Positions 17,481 to 26,433 of a DNA stretch of 64,000 nt are shown here, piece by piece; the stretch's first letter is position 1, and each line of letters starts with the position of its first letter. Origin of the DNA: Bosea sp. F3-2 (lineage in GTDB: Bacteria > Pseudomonadota > Alphaproteobacteria > Rhizobiales > Beijerinckiaceae); the NCBI RefSeq assembly GCF_008253865.1, contig NZ_CP042331.1, positions 1,426,001 to 1,490,000 of the forward strand, read 5' to 3'. A program made the translations under genes and the position numbers. The notes beneath the pieces are model-generated. The model was not told the DNA's origin, did no database searches, and was given only the letters and a program-made list of their open reading frames with translations.

Positions 17481-18788
17481 ATGCCCATCTTCATCGACCG
17501 TCGATTGAACCCGAAGGACAAAAGCCTGGGCAATCGCCAGCGCTTCCTGCGCCGCGTGCGCAAGGAGCTGAAGCGAAATATCCAGGACCAGATCCGAGCC
17601 GGCAAGATCGCCGATGTGGACGGCGAACATGTCGTCTCGATGCCGGCGAGCGAGACGAGCGAGCCGAGCTTCCGCGATGCGAAGGATAGCGGTCGTCGCC
17701 AATATGTCCTGCCCGGGAACAAGCATTTTTCTCCGGGTGACCGGATGCCGAAGCCGGGTCAGGGTGGCGGGGCGGGATCGTCGCCGGGCTCGCAGCCATC
17801 CGAGGATGATTTTCGCTTCGAGCTGTCGCGCGAAGAGGTGCTCGACCTGTTCTTCGAGGACCTCGAACTTCCCGACATGGTCAAGCTCAACCTCAAGGAA
17901 ATTCTCGCCTTCAAGCCGCGGCGGGCCGGCTTTTCGGTAAGCGGGTCGCCCACCAACATCAGCGTCGCGCGCACCATGCGGAACAGCCACGGCCGCCGCA
18001 TCGCGCTCCGGCGGCCCAAGCGCGAGGAGCTCGAGGTCATCCTCCGGGAGCTGGCCAGCCTCGAAGCCAACCGAGCTGATCCAGAGATCTGTCGGCGCAT
18101 CGCCGCCCTGCGCGCGGAACTCGACCGGCTGGAACGCCGGCGCAAGGTCATCGCCTTCGTCGACCCGGTCGATATCCGCTTCAACCGCTTCGACCCCCAG
18201 CCTCAGCCTAACGCGAACGCGGTCATGTTCTGCCTTATGGACGTCTCGGGCTCCATGGGCGAACGCGAGAAAGACCTCGCCAAACGCTTCTTCGTCCTGC
18301 TGCATCTTTTCCTGAAGCGGCGCTACGACCGCACCGACATCGTCTTCATCCGCCATACCCACGAGGCTCAGGAGGTGGACGAGGAAACCTTCTTCTACAG
18401 CACGCAGAGCGGCGGCACTGTCGTCTCGACTGCGCTGAAGGAAATGCAACGCATCATCAAAAAGCGCTATCCCAGCCGGGAATGGAACATCTACGCCGCC
18501 CAGGCTTCGGACGGCGACAATCTCGCCACCGACTCCGAGCATTGCCTGTCGCTGATGGATGCCGAGATCATGCGCCTGTGCCAGTATTTCGCCTATGTCG
18601 AGATTATCGACGAGCGCGAAAGCGAGATCTTCGGCTCCACTGACAACGGGACATCGCTCTGGCGCGCCTATCAGGCCGTCAAGGACAGGTGGTCGAACTT
18701 CGACATGAGCCGCATCGCCAAGGCGGCCGACATCTATCCGGTCTTCCGTCAGCTCTTCACCAAACAATCGGCACTGCAGCGCGACTGA
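17481..18788 (+). CDS. YeaH/YhbH family protein (DUF444)
   Basis: The 435-residue product belongs to DUF444. A basic N-terminus 'FIDRRLNPKDKSLGNRQRFL' and glycine-rich stretch around residues 85-100 lead to a C-terminal von Willebrand A-like domain with a MIDAS-type motif 'CLMDVSGSMGEREKD' near 250. Members act with PrkA kinase in the stress response; the molecular task is unclear. ATG at 17481 lies nine bases after GAGGG; a GTG two codons upstream is the alternative. The gene is 19 bp behind prkA and 11 bp ahead of spoVR. Confidence 0.93.
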   Translation: MPIFIDRRLNPKDKSLGNRQRFLRRVRKELKRNIQDQIRAGKIADVDGEHVVSMPASETSEPSFRDAKDSGRRQYVLPGNKHFSPGDRMPKPGQGGGAGSSPGSQPSEDDFRFELSREEVLDLFFEDLELPDMVKLNLKEILAFKPRRAGFSVSGSPTNISVARTMRNSHGRRIALRRPKREELEVILRELASLEANRADPEICRRIAALRAELDRLERRRKVIAFVDPVDIRFNRFDPQPQPNANAVMFCLMDVSGSMGEREKDLAKRFFVLLHLFLKRRYDRTDIVFIRHTHEAQEVDEETFFYSTQSGGTVVSTALKEMQRIIKKRYPSREWNIYAAQASDGDNLATDSEHCLSLMDAEIMRLCQYFAYVEIIDERESEIFGSTDNGTSLWRAYQAVKDRWSNFDMSRIAKAADIYPVFRQLFTKQSALQRD

Positions 18789-18799
18789 AAGGAGCGCCG

Positions 18800-20350
18800 A
18801 TGCCCAGGCACGCGCCCAGACCCGACTTGCTGTTTTCCGGTTCGGACTGGAACTTCCGGACGCTGTCGCGTGCTTACGACGTTATCGAGAGGGTTGCGAA
18901 GGATGAGCTCCATCTCGATGTCTATCCGGTCCAGATGGAAGTCATCTCCTCCGAGCAGATGCTCGACGCCTATTCGTCCATCGGCATGCCGCTGATGTAT
19001 CGCCACTGGTCCTTCGGCAAGCATTTCATTCATCAGGAGCTGCTCTATCGCAAGGGCGGGCGCGGGCTCGCCTATGAACTCGTGATCAATTCCAACCCTT
19101 GCATCGTCTACCTCATGGAAGAGAACACCATGGCCCTGCAGGCCCTGGTGACGGCGCATGCGGCGCTGGGCCACAATCACTTTTTCAAGAACAACTACCT
19201 GTTCCAGCAATGGACGGATGCCGGCGCCATCCTGGGCTATATGGATTTCGCCAAGGGCTTCATCGCCCGCTGCGAGGAAAGGCACGGCTTGGCGGCGGTG
19301 GAAGCCGTTCTCGATGCCGCCCATGCCCTGATGGACCAAGGCGTGTTCCGATATCGCCGCCCTCCGAAGCTCTCTTCGGCCAAGCAGCGCGAAGGACTTC
19401 GCGAGCGGCTGGAGTACGAAGAGCGCTCCTACAACGATCTGTGGCGCACCATCCCGCGCTCGACGGATGGCAGCAAGCCCGACGAGACGGAGGATACGGT
19501 CGCAGAGCGGAAGAAGGCGCTCAATCTCCCTGAGGAGAACCTGCTCTATTTCCTTGAAAAAAATAGCTTAATCCTTGAGCCCTGGCAGCGCGAGATCCTC
19601 AGAATCGTCCGGGTCATCGCGCAGTATTTCTATCCCCAGCGGCAGACGCAGGTGATGAACGAAGGCTGCGCGACCTTCGTGCACTACACGGTCATGAACG
19701 CACTGTTCGACCAAGGCCGGATCAGCGAAGGCGCCATGCTGGAAATCCTGCGCAACCACTCGAATGTCGTCTTCCAGCCGGCCTTCGACGATCCCCGCTT
19801 TTCCGGCATCAATCCTTATGCGTTGGGCCTGGACATGATGCAGGATATCCAGCGTATCGCGACCGAGCCCACGGCGGAGGATCGTGACTGGTTTCCCGAG
19901 ATCGCGGGAAAGGGCGACTGGCGCACGATTCTGCTCGACGCCTGGGCCAATCACCGCGACGAGTCCTTCATCCGCCAGTATCTCAGTCCGGCTCTGATCC
20001 GAAAATGGCGGATGTTCGTGCTGTCCGACACGGCGGACGATCGCTTCTACACTGTGGCCTCAATCCATAACGAACGCGGCTACGAGCACATCCGCGCCGC
20101 GTTGGCCCAGAGATACGATATCGGCGCAAGCTATTCGGACATCCAGGTCGTGGATGTGGACCTGCTCGGCCAGAGGCATCTGCGTCTGCAGCACAGGGTC
20201 AACAACGGCATCGTGCTGGAAAACACCAGCTGCGATGCGACCCTGCGCCGTATCCATGAGCTTTGGGGTTACGAGGTCAGCCTGGAAGGCGTCGACGCGC
20301 AGACGGGAGCCACGCTCTACGAACGGTCCAGCAGTCAGCTTACTAAATAG
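18800..20350 (+). CDS. SpoVR family protein (YcgB-type)
   Basis: This 516-residue cytoplasmic protein matches the SpoVR/YcgB family along its full length, including 'SIGMPLMYRHWSFGKHF', 'AHAALGHNHFFKNNYLF', 'NEGCATFVHYTVMN' and 'NPYALGLDMMQDIQRI'. SpoVR is needed for the spore cortex in Bacillus, but in proteobacteria it always travels with PrkA and YeaH and its role is unknown. AAAGGAG precedes the ATG at 18800. The conserved His/Glu residues in 'LGHNHF' and 'NEGCATF' hint at a metal site; that is inference. Confidence 0.95.
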   Translation: MPRHAPRPDLLFSGSDWNFRTLSRAYDVIERVAKDELHLDVYPVQMEVISSEQMLDAYSSIGMPLMYRHWSFGKHFIHQELLYRKGGRGLAYELVINSNPCIVYLMEENTMALQALVTAHAALGHNHFFKNNYLFQQWTDAGAILGYMDFAKGFIARCEERHGLAAVEAVLDAAHALMDQGVFRYRRPPKLSSAKQREGLRERLEYEERSYNDLWRTIPRSTDGSKPDETEDTVAERKKALNLPEENLLYFLEKNSLILEPWQREILRIVRVIAQYFYPQRQTQVMNEGCATFVHYTVMNALFDQGRISEGAMLEILRNHSNVVFQPAFDDPRFSGINPYALGLDMMQDIQRIATEPTAEDRDWFPEIAGKGDWRTILLDAWANHRDESFIRQYLSPALIRKWRMFVLSDTADDRFYTVASIHNERGYEHIRAALAQRYDIGASYSDIQVVDVDLLGQRHLRLQHRVNNGIVLENTSCDATLRRIHELWGYEVSLEGVDAQTGATLYERSSSQLTK

Positions 20351-20380
20351 CTGATCTGTCCAGGTCTAGAGTCTGCCGAT

Positions 20381-20512
20381 TTTACACGGAACCGCGAGTC
20401 ATCCCGGCCGGAGCGAAGCGGAGAGCCGGGATCCATGCCTGAACCTTGATCGGAAACGCTTCGGCATGGATCCCGGGTCAAGCCCGGGATGACGTCGTGG
20501 TTCCATGTAAAC
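20381..20512. repeat. Dispersed palindromic repeat element (copy 1)
   Basis: The outer arms TTTACACGGAACCGCGA (from 20381) and, on the other strand, TTTACATGGAACCACGA (to 20512) are near-perfect inverted repeats. Inside lie two smaller hairpins: CCCGGC...GCCGGG in the left half and CCCGGGTCAAGCCCGGG in the right half. Each half has the frame GTCAT-stem-loop-stem-ATCCATGCC. It starts 30 bp after the spoVR stop and may double as its terminator. A second member of the family is at 33021-33231. Confidence 0.8.
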
Positions 20513-20588
20513 CCAGCACGCTCTAGGACGCCGAAGAAGCGCGACAAGCCCAAAGAGACGCGGCTCGATGCATCTTCGCGGAGACTCT

Positions 20589-20813
20589 TCACCAAAACCG
20601 CGGGAACGAGCCGTACCGCGCAGCCGGATCAGCGGGACAGGTCTGATATCGTCGTTCATTGATCAGAATGAGCGCGAGGGCGCCGCAATACCCCCAGGTC
20701 GCAACGAAAGCACCGCACCGGCCGCAGACGACTTCGACCTCCGGCTTGAGAATGCTCGGAAGCGAGACATGAGGAGAGCCACATGTCTCGCAGCGAAACG
20801 CGTTCTGATCCAT
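20589..20813 (-). CDS. Small zinc-ribbon hypothetical protein
   Basis: The 74-residue frame has two CxxC pairs, 'CETCGS' near residue 8 and 'CGRCGAFVATWG' near residue 30, as expected for a zinc ribbon. GGGAGG stands eight bases before the ATG at 20813, which argues that it is translated. The C-terminal third (after 'ATWGYCG') looks unstructured and might be altered by a frameshift. No function is known. Confidence 0.6.
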   Translation of the reverse strand: MDQNAFRCETCGSPHVSLPSILKPEVEVVCGRCGAFVATWGYCGALALILINERRYQTCPADPAARYGSFPRFW

Positions 20814-21171
20814 GCCGAACCTCCCGGCTTGCTGGATATTCGTCGCGGCAAGCCGCGTTCCAGTTCATCGTCGCCGCGTGATGCTCCGAAGCGCGGCTTG
20901 CCGGGCAACCGCCTTCGAACGAGGCCGATATCATCGCCCCTCACCGGGCGGCACCGGCTTCAGGTTGCCGGAACCGACGTCAGCAAGGCTGGTCTGCGCG
21001 ATCAGGTCAGACAAGCGATGGTCCTGTTCCGGGACGGGCAGAACAATGTCGCCAGCATCAATGAACGGATCGACCGGATCGAGGCGGCTTCAATGCCGCC
21101 TGACGGAATGAAGCGCCGCCGCAGGGTGGTCCGTGTGACGGCCTGCTTGGTCGAAACATCGCTGCGGACAG

Positions 21172-21196
21172 GGAACCTGGGTCCGTCGCCGGGGTT
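21172..21196 (+). promoter_or_regulatory. Candidate EcfG-type general stress promoter
   Basis: GGAAC at 21172-21176 and GTT at 21194-21196 are separated by 17 bases, matching the alphaproteobacterial EcfG promoter pattern (GGAAC, 16-17 bases, cGTT) apart from G for the weak first C of the -10. It lies 30 bp before the start of the DUF3008 gene, a family often stress-induced. Confidence 0.5.
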
Positions 21197-21226
21197 CACT
21201 CGTTCATCCAAGTGAAGGAGGACGAC

Positions 21227-21415
21227 ATGCCTGCAAAATCAGCCTCTCAGCAGAAAGCCGCCGGCGCTGCGCTGGCCGCCAAGCGCGGCGATATGAAGAA
21301 GAGCGAACTCAAGGGCGCTTCGAAATCGATGGAAAAGTCGATGAGCGAAAGTGAGCTCGAAAAGATGGCTTCCACCAAGCGCAAGGGGAAGCCCGAGCAC
21401 AAGGCGAAGCACTGA
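21227..21415 (+). CDS. DUF3008 family small basic protein
   Basis: The 62-residue lysine-rich protein, 'MPAKSASQQKAAGAALAAKR' followed by 'GASKSMEKSMSESELEKMAS' and 'KRKGKPEHKAKH', matches DUF3008 along its whole length. These proteins are predicted to be disordered and cytoplasmic and are common in Rhizobiales. AAGGAG precedes the ATG at ideal spacing. A probable EcfG promoter lies just upstream, so a stress role is inferred. Confidence 0.88.
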   Translation: MPAKSASQQKAAGAALAAKRGDMKKSELKGASKSMEKSMSESELEKMASTKRKGKPEHKAKH

Positions 21416-21422
21416 GAGCCTC

Positions 21423-21474
21423 TCTCGAAACGCTACTCCAGCGGCCATCTGGCTCGCCGAAGCGGCTTTCGAGA
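21423..21474 (+). terminator. Long hairpin after the DUF3008 gene
   Basis: TCTCGAAA (21423-21430) pairs with TTTCGAGA (21467-21474), with further partial pairing (CGCT/AGCGG) inside. It begins eight bases after the stop codon. No T-run follows, so termination strength is uncertain. Confidence 0.4.
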
Positions 21475-21639
21475 CAGACTCTGAGAGCGGATGATTATCC
21501 GCTCCTTCAGCCGAGATCGCGGCTCAGCCGCTCTTCAGCTTGCCAAGATTATCCGGCAGTCCCGCGATTGGGAGGGCATCCGGTCTGGGCAAGCTATCGG
21601 CTTGTTCAGGTCCGGGACAGTTCTCGCCCTTATGCGCCA

Positions 21640-21963
21640 TCACCAGCGATCGTAGTAGTCGCGGCGATAGCCATGGGCTGGCGCCCAGGGCGGCGGGCCA
21701 CCGTAGCGGCGTCCGTAGCCGTACCCCTCGCCGTACCCGTACCCACCACGATAGCCATGACGGCGCTCAGAGTAGCGCTGGCGCTCCATGTTCTCCTGAA
21801 TGATCATCAGGCGTTCACGCTTGGCCTCGCTCATCGTGAATTCGACCGCCTGCTTGTCGAGGCGCTGAGCAACGTCTCGGGGCAGCGCCTCGCCGGCGTG
21901 AACTGACGTCAACGAAGCGGCGACACCGAAGCCGACGAGGGCTGTGATTGCAAACCGACGCAT
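21640..21963 (-). CDS. Exported Gly/Tyr/Arg-rich small protein
   Basis: This 107-residue protein has a signal peptide (MRRFAITALVGFGVAASLTSVHA, cut after Ala23, shown here in description only as a basic start and hydrophobic core), an alpha-helical middle rich in Glu, Arg and Met and a C-terminal third of repeated Gly-Tyr-Gly and Arg-Tyr-Gly units ending in tyrosine, arginine and tryptophan. AGGGAG precedes the ATG. It is probably periplasmic or surface-bound. I recognise no family. A 6-bp hairpin (21981-21997) lies in its leader. Confidence 0.7.
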   Translation of the reverse strand: MRRFAITALVGFGVAASLTSVHAGEALPRDVAQRLDKQAVEFTMSEAKRERLMIIQENMERQRYSERRHGYRGGYGYGEGYGYGRRYGGPPPWAPAHGYRRDYYDRW

Positions 21964-22076
21964 GGGAATCTCCCTTTTTTGCTCTAGCCAGTAGAGCAGT
22001 CAGTTATGGAACGCGGCCTGAACAGGATTGTTCGCGAGCGTTCATCTTCCCGCTTCGGCTCTATCCGTTGGGCGGA

Positions 22077-22511
22077 TCATCTGGCATCCAGGATATCCAA
22101 CGCGCCTTCGTACTTGGCCAGGAGTTTCTTTCGCTCATCATCCGGCAGCTTCGCCAAACGGGTCCTGTCGAGATTGTCCTTCAGATCGGCGATTTTGACC
22201 GGCCGTGCCATCTCGTTCGCCCCCGCCCGTTTCACAAAGGCCCGATAGTCCTCGTCATCGGGCCTTGTCAGCGCCAGCACCGCTTCCACGATCGGATCGG
22301 AGAAGCCTTCCCGCCGCAGATCATCCGCAGTGATGTCGCTGTCCTCAAGAACATCGTGAAGGACCGCCACGATCGCGCGCTTCTCATCGCCTGAGCGGAT
22401 GAAACCCAAGGCGACTCTCAGCGGATGCGTAATGTAAGGCGCCCCTGCCTTGTCCCGCTGACCGGAATGAGCCTCCGCAGCAATCTCGATAGCGCGTTCA
22501 AGGCTGCTCAT
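22077..22511 (-). CDS. HD domain phosphohydrolase (SpoT hydrolase-like)
   Basis: The 144-residue protein is a stand-alone HD domain. 'AHSGQRDKAGAPYITHPLRV' gives the first His, 'IVAVLHDVLEDSDITADDL' the HD pair and 'VKIADLKDNLDRTR' the final Asp. This pattern is shared with the hydrolase domain of RelA/SpoT and with small ppGpp hydrolases (MESH1-like). It may therefore remove pyrophosphate from ppGpp or a related nucleotide. ATG at 22511 with AGGGAG upstream is preferred to one at 22559. Confidence 0.85.
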   Translation of the reverse strand: MSSLERAIEIAAEAHSGQRDKAGAPYITHPLRVALGFIRSGDEKRAIVAVLHDVLEDSDITADDLRREGFSDPIVEAVLALTRPDDEDYRAFVKRAGANEMARPVKIADLKDNLDRTRLAKLPDDERKKLLAKYEGALDILDAR

Positions 22512-22681
22512 CGCTCTTTGCTCCCTGACGCCGGGCTGATGCGTGGCCTCAGCCTTCATGCTTGCCCCCCCAAGAGGGAGAACACGATCGGCCGGCCTGC
22601 GTTCCCGCGGGAAAGGATGGCTGATGGCGGCAAGCGTTCAGGGGCGCGATATACTATGGCCTAGGTTCGCGCTCGGCCCCA

Positions 22682-23722
22682 TCAGGAGCCGGGCAGCAGG
22701 AACGGCGCACCCTTCACCGAAACGAAAACGGTCTGTCCGATCTGCGGCCGCTCCATGCTCGAAACCTGTGCGGTGAAACGGATTTCCCCGCCGCCCTGGT
22801 TCGTCCGCAATGTCACACTGCATTGTGCGCCCCGGAAAGCGACGTTCTCGATGAAGGCTTCAAGGCCCGGACCCGCCGGCGATAGCTGGAACTGCTCCGG
22901 CCTGAGCATGATGGTGCCCGCCCCGTGGCGGCCGCCCGTCTCGGCTTCGAACGCGCCGAGCCCGCAGGAGACGCCCCCCTTTTCGATCTTGGCCTCGAAC
23001 AGGACGGCGCTCCCGAGGAACAGGGCTGTTTCGACATCCGCCGGCTGCCAGTAAAGCTCGGCCGGTCGCCCTGATTGCGCCAGCCGGCCTTCACGCATCA
23101 CCGCGAGCTGATCGGCGAAGGACAGCGCCTCGCCCTGATCATGGGTGACCAGGATGGTCGTGATGCCGGCTCGGGCGAGCACACGCGCCACAGCCTGCCG
23201 GACAGTCTCCCGCAGCCCCGTATCGAGCGCGGAAAACGGCTCGTCGAGCAGCATCAGGGCCGGCTTCCGGGCGAGCGCGCGGGCAAGCGCGACACGCTGC
23301 TGCTGCCCTCCGGAGAGTTCGTGCGGCCTGCGGGTCAGCATCGCGGCATCGAGCTCGACGAGCTCCGTCAGCTCGCGCAATCGGGCCGCTCGATCCGGCT
23401 CGCTTCGCGGGATGCCGAAACCGAGATTGCCGGCGACGTCGAGATGCGGGAACAGCGCTCCGTCCTGGGCGACATAGCCGATCCGGCGCCGATGCGCTGG
23501 GGCGATCGCCGGCCCGTCGGCGAGCACCTGCCCGTCGAGCGTCACCGTTCCCGCATCGGGGGCTTCGAAGCCGGCGATGACACGCAGCAGCGTCGTCTTT
23601 CCCGAGCCGGACGGCCCGACAATGGCGACGCGGCTACCTGTCTCAACGGAAAGGGATACGCGATCCAGCGCTGCCGTCGCGCCATAGCGCTTCGAGACAT
23701 TCGAGATGACGAGCTTGGTCAT
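22682..23722 (-). CDS. fbpC: Iron(III) ABC transporter ATP-binding protein
   Basis: The 346-residue ATPase energises periplasmic iron uptake. Walker A is 'GPSGSGKTT' (residue 36 on), the signature 'LSGGQQQRVALARAL', Walker B 'LMLLDEPFSALD' and the H-loop 'LVTHDQGEAL'. A C-terminal TOBE-like regulatory domain (about 250-346) is present, as in FbpC/AfuC. The start codon at 23722 overlaps the permease stop by four bases (ATGA), showing translational coupling. The iron assignment depends on the binding protein two genes upstream. Confidence 0.9.
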   Translation of the reverse strand: MTKLVISNVSKRYGATAALDRVSLSVETGSRVAIVGPSGSGKTTLLRVIAGFEAPDAGTVTLDGQVLADGPAIAPAHRRRIGYVAQDGALFPHLDVAGNLGFGIPRSEPDRAARLRELTELVELDAAMLTRRPHELSGGQQQRVALARALARKPALMLLDEPFSALDTGLRETVRQAVARVLARAGITTILVTHDQGEALSFADQLAVMREGRLAQSGRPAELYWQPADVETALFLGSAVLFEAKIEKGGVSCGLGAFEAETGGRHGAGTIMLRPEQFQLSPAGPGLEAFIENVAFRGAQCSVTLRTNQGGGEIRFTAQVSSMERPQIGQTVFVSVKGAPFLLPGS

Positions 23723-25299
23723 GCGCCGAGGGATTTGCGTGCCTGAGCGTGCAGCAGCGCGGTCATCGGCAGCGAGAGAAGAATCATCAGCACCGCATAG
23801 GGTGCGGCTTTCGCATAGTCGAGCTCGCTGGTAAGAGTCCAGAACTCCGTGGCCAGCGTTCGGGTGCCGTTGGGAGCGAGCAGCAGGGTCGCCGTCAGCT
23901 CGGTTGCCACGCCCATCGCGACCAGCGCCATCGCGGCGGCGACGCCGGGCGCGGCGAGCGGCAGCGTCACCGAAAGAAGTGCCCGAGCCGGGTTGCGGCC
24001 GAGCGCCGCCGCGGCCCGCTCCAGCTCGACCGGGACCTGCGCGATGCCAGCACGCAGCCCGACCAGCGCGCGCGGCAGGAACATCAGGACATAGGCGAAG
24101 ACCACGGTCGCGACCGTCTGGTAGAGCGGCAAGGCGATGCGCACTGTCACGGTGACGAGGGCCAGCGCCACCACCACACCCGGCAGCGCGCCGAGATAAC
24201 TGTGGCAGCTTTCCAGGAAGCGGGTCACCCGGCCGGGCGCACGCACCGACAACCAGGCCATCGGCAACGCGGCCGCCGCTGCAGCAAAGGCACCGGCAGC
24301 GGCATAGCCCAGTGTCTCGGCCAGGGACGCGGCCAGCGCGCCCTGCCGCCAGACCTCCTCTCCCGCGGCCATGAGCCAGTGGGTGAGTGTCAGCGCGGGT
24401 ACGCCGAGGCTCAGAGCGGCGAAGGCGAGTGGCAATGCCAGAGCCGGCAGTCGCCAGGCACCGAGCCGCTGGCGCGGCGCCGGGCGCGGCGCGCCGGAGC
24501 CGAGCCGGGCATAGCGCGCGCCGCCGCGCAGCAGCCATTCGAGCCCGATGAGCCCGCAGCAGCTCAGCACCAGCACGCCTGCGAGCATGTTCGCCGCCGG
24601 ACCGTTATAGCTCGACTGGAACTGGTCGATGATCGCGGTGGTGAAGGTGTCGAAGCGGATCATGGCATAGAGCCCGTATTCGGCGAGCAGATGCAGCCCG
24701 ACGAGAAGGCTGCCGCCACAGATCGCAAGCCGCAGCTGCGGCAGAACCACCCGCAGAAGCACGCGTGGCGGAGACTGCCCGAGCGAGGCGGCGACATGTT
24801 CCAGCTCAGGGTCGAGCCGGCGTATCTGCGCGGCGACGGGCAGATAGAGGAATGGGAGATAGGCGAGGACCGAAACCAGCACCGCCGCCGGCAGCCCGTG
24901 GAAGCGCGGCAGGAGGCTGACCCAGGCATAGGACTGGACGAAGGCCGGCACTGCGAGCGGCGCAACCGCAAGCCAGGACAAGAACTTGGCGCCGGGCATG
25001 TCGCTGCGCTCGGTGAGCCAGGCCAGCGCAACCGCCAGCAGGATCGCGGGCGGCAGCGTGCAGAGTTCGAGCAGTAGCGTGTTGACGAGCAATTCGCCGA
25101 CGCGCGGCCGCCAGATCAGCGAGAAGGCCGTCTGCCAACCGGTCTCGATCGCAATCCAGACAATGAATCCCAGTGGCAGCAGGGCGCAGAGGGAGACGCC
25201 TCCGGCGAGCAGCAGCATTGCCCGTCCGGTAAGATTGCGTTGCCGCCTGAGCGGCAAGACCGGCAAAGCCGGCGTATCGAGGGAAAGAGAAACGGTCAT
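23719..25299 (-). CDS. fbpB: Iron(III) ABC transporter permease (double-domain)
   Basis: This 526-residue membrane protein has about twelve helices in two fused permease halves. Each half has an EAA-type loop ('HVAASLGQSPPRVLLRVVLP' and 'RAAAALGRNPARALLSVTLP'), as in FbpB/SfuB iron permeases. The start is uncertain: ATG at 25299 (MTVSLSLDTP) is chosen, ATG at 25323 adds eight residues, and neither has a strong ribosome binding site. It is 55 bp behind the binding-protein gene and overlaps the ATPase gene. Confidence 0.9.
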   Translation of the reverse strand: MTVSLSLDTPALPVLPLRRQRNLTGRAMLLLAGGVSLCALLPLGFIVWIAIETGWQTAFSLIWRPRVGELLVNTLLLELCTLPPAILLAVALAWLTERSDMPGAKFLSWLAVAPLAVPAFVQSYAWVSLLPRFHGLPAAVLVSVLAYLPFLYLPVAAQIRRLDPELEHVAASLGQSPPRVLLRVVLPQLRLAICGGSLLVGLHLLAEYGLYAMIRFDTFTTAIIDQFQSSYNGPAANMLAGVLVLSCCGLIGLEWLLRGGARYARLGSGAPRPAPRQRLGAWRLPALALPLAFAALSLGVPALTLTHWLMAAGEEVWRQGALAASLAETLGYAAAGAFAAAAAALPMAWLSVRAPGRVTRFLESCHSYLGALPGVVVALALVTVTVRIALPLYQTVATVVFAYVLMFLPRALVGLRAGIAQVPVELERAAAALGRNPARALLSVTLPLAAPGVAAAMALVAMGVATELTATLLLAPNGTRTLATEFWTLTSELDYAKAAPYAVLMILLSLPMTALLHAQARKSLGA

Positions 25300-25354
25300 G
25301 GAAGAATGCGCGTGCGGCGGCATCTCGCACGCGCAGTCAATCGACGCAACCGGC

Positions 25355-26362
25355 TCAGAGCAGGCCCGCGGCGGTCATCAGCTCGGTGACCTTCTTGCTG
25401 TCGAGTTGGGAGGGCTCGACCTTCGGTGCATCAAGCTTGGCGATCGGCTCCAGCCTGGGGTTCGAAGCCTCTCCGTTGCCGATGGCGTATTCGAAGGAGT
25501 CGCCCTCGCGCAGGACGGCCTGCCCCTGCTTGCCGCTCATCCATTTCACGAAGGCTTCCGCCTCCTTCTTATGCTTGCTGGATTCGAGCACGCCCGCACC
25601 GGAGGTGCTGAGGAAGGCGCCGGGATCCTGGCCGCGGAAATAGTGCATCCCGACATTGCTGCTGTTCTCAGCCGTCTTCGCCTGATCGCCGAAGTAGTAA
25701 TAGTGGTAGATCACCGCGCCCTCGACCTCGCCGGCATTGACCGCCTTCATGGCGACGCTGTTGCCGCGGTAGGCGCTGGAGTTCTCCTTCATTGCCTTGA
25801 GCCAGTCGCCCGTGACCTTCTCGCCCTTGAGGACGAGGAGCGCGCCGACGATCGCCTGGAAATCGGCGCCCGATGGCGAGGCCGCCCAACGCCCCTTCCA
25901 CTTGGCGTCGGCGAGGTCGAGCATCGACTTCGGCAGATCGGCCTCCTTCAGCTTGCGCTTGTCGTAGGCGAAGACAGTGCTGCGCGCGGCGACGCCCGTC
26001 CAGCGCCCGCTCGCGGGGCGAAACTGGGCCGGCACCTGTTCGAGGACATCCTTGGGCAGCGTCTCGAACAGCCCGGCCTTCTCGACCAGCACCATGGCCG
26101 GCGAGTTCTCGGTGACGAAGACGTCGGCTGGCGAGGAGGCGCCTTCCTGGACGATCTGGTTGGCGAGTTCGGTATCCGAGCCCTTGCGGATCGTCACCTT
26201 GATGCCGGTCTCCTTGGTGAAGCCGTCGGCCCAGGCCTGGGTCAGGCTGGCGTGCTGGGCGTTGTAGACCGTGATCCCGTCCTGAGCCCGAACCGCGTTC
26301 GCCGCGGCGAGTGTGACGGCGAGAACGCCGATCCGAAGAGCACGGGACGGATATGACGCCAT
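25355..26362 (-). CDS. fbpA: Iron(III) ABC transporter substrate-binding protein
   Basis: The 335-residue periplasmic protein has a signal peptide cut at 'NAVRAQDG' and the type-2 binding fold of FbpA/FutA. The 'ITVYNAQH' opening and the tyrosine cluster 'YHYYYFGDQA', which supplies Fe(III) ligands in this family, are both present, with 'KGSDTELANQI' and 'SGAGVLESSKHK' between the lobes. It is first in the operon, behind a good sigma-70 promoter, as expected for the most abundant subunit. Confidence 0.92.
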   Translation of the reverse strand: MASYPSRALRIGVLAVTLAAANAVRAQDGITVYNAQHASLTQAWADGFTKETGIKVTIRKGSDTELANQIVQEGASSPADVFVTENSPAMVLVEKAGLFETLPKDVLEQVPAQFRPASGRWTGVAARSTVFAYDKRKLKEADLPKSMLDLADAKWKGRWAASPSGADFQAIVGALLVLKGEKVTGDWLKAMKENSSAYRGNSVAMKAVNAGEVEGAVIYHYYYFGDQAKTAENSSNVGMHYFRGQDPGAFLSTSGAGVLESSKHKKEAEAFVKWMSGKQGQAVLREGDSFEYAIGNGEASNPRLEPIAKLDAPKVEPSQLDSKKVTELMTAAGLL

Positions 26363-26404
26363 GGTGACCTTCTCCTGCCAACGCAGTTCGTGAGCTGGGC
26401 CGGC

Positions 26405-26433
26405 GTTAGATTCCCAAGCGTCAAAGCTGTCAA
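26405..26433 (-). promoter_or_regulatory. Sigma-70 promoter of the iron transporter operon
   Basis: On the minus strand TTGACA (26428-26433) and TCTAAC (26405-26410) are 17 bp apart, 42 bp before the fbpA start. The AT-rich stretch just upstream (26432-26460) contains an imperfect ATTAT...ATAAT inverted repeat in otherwise GC-rich DNA and may bind an iron regulator (Fur, Irr or RirA), although it fits no consensus well. Confidence 0.5.
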
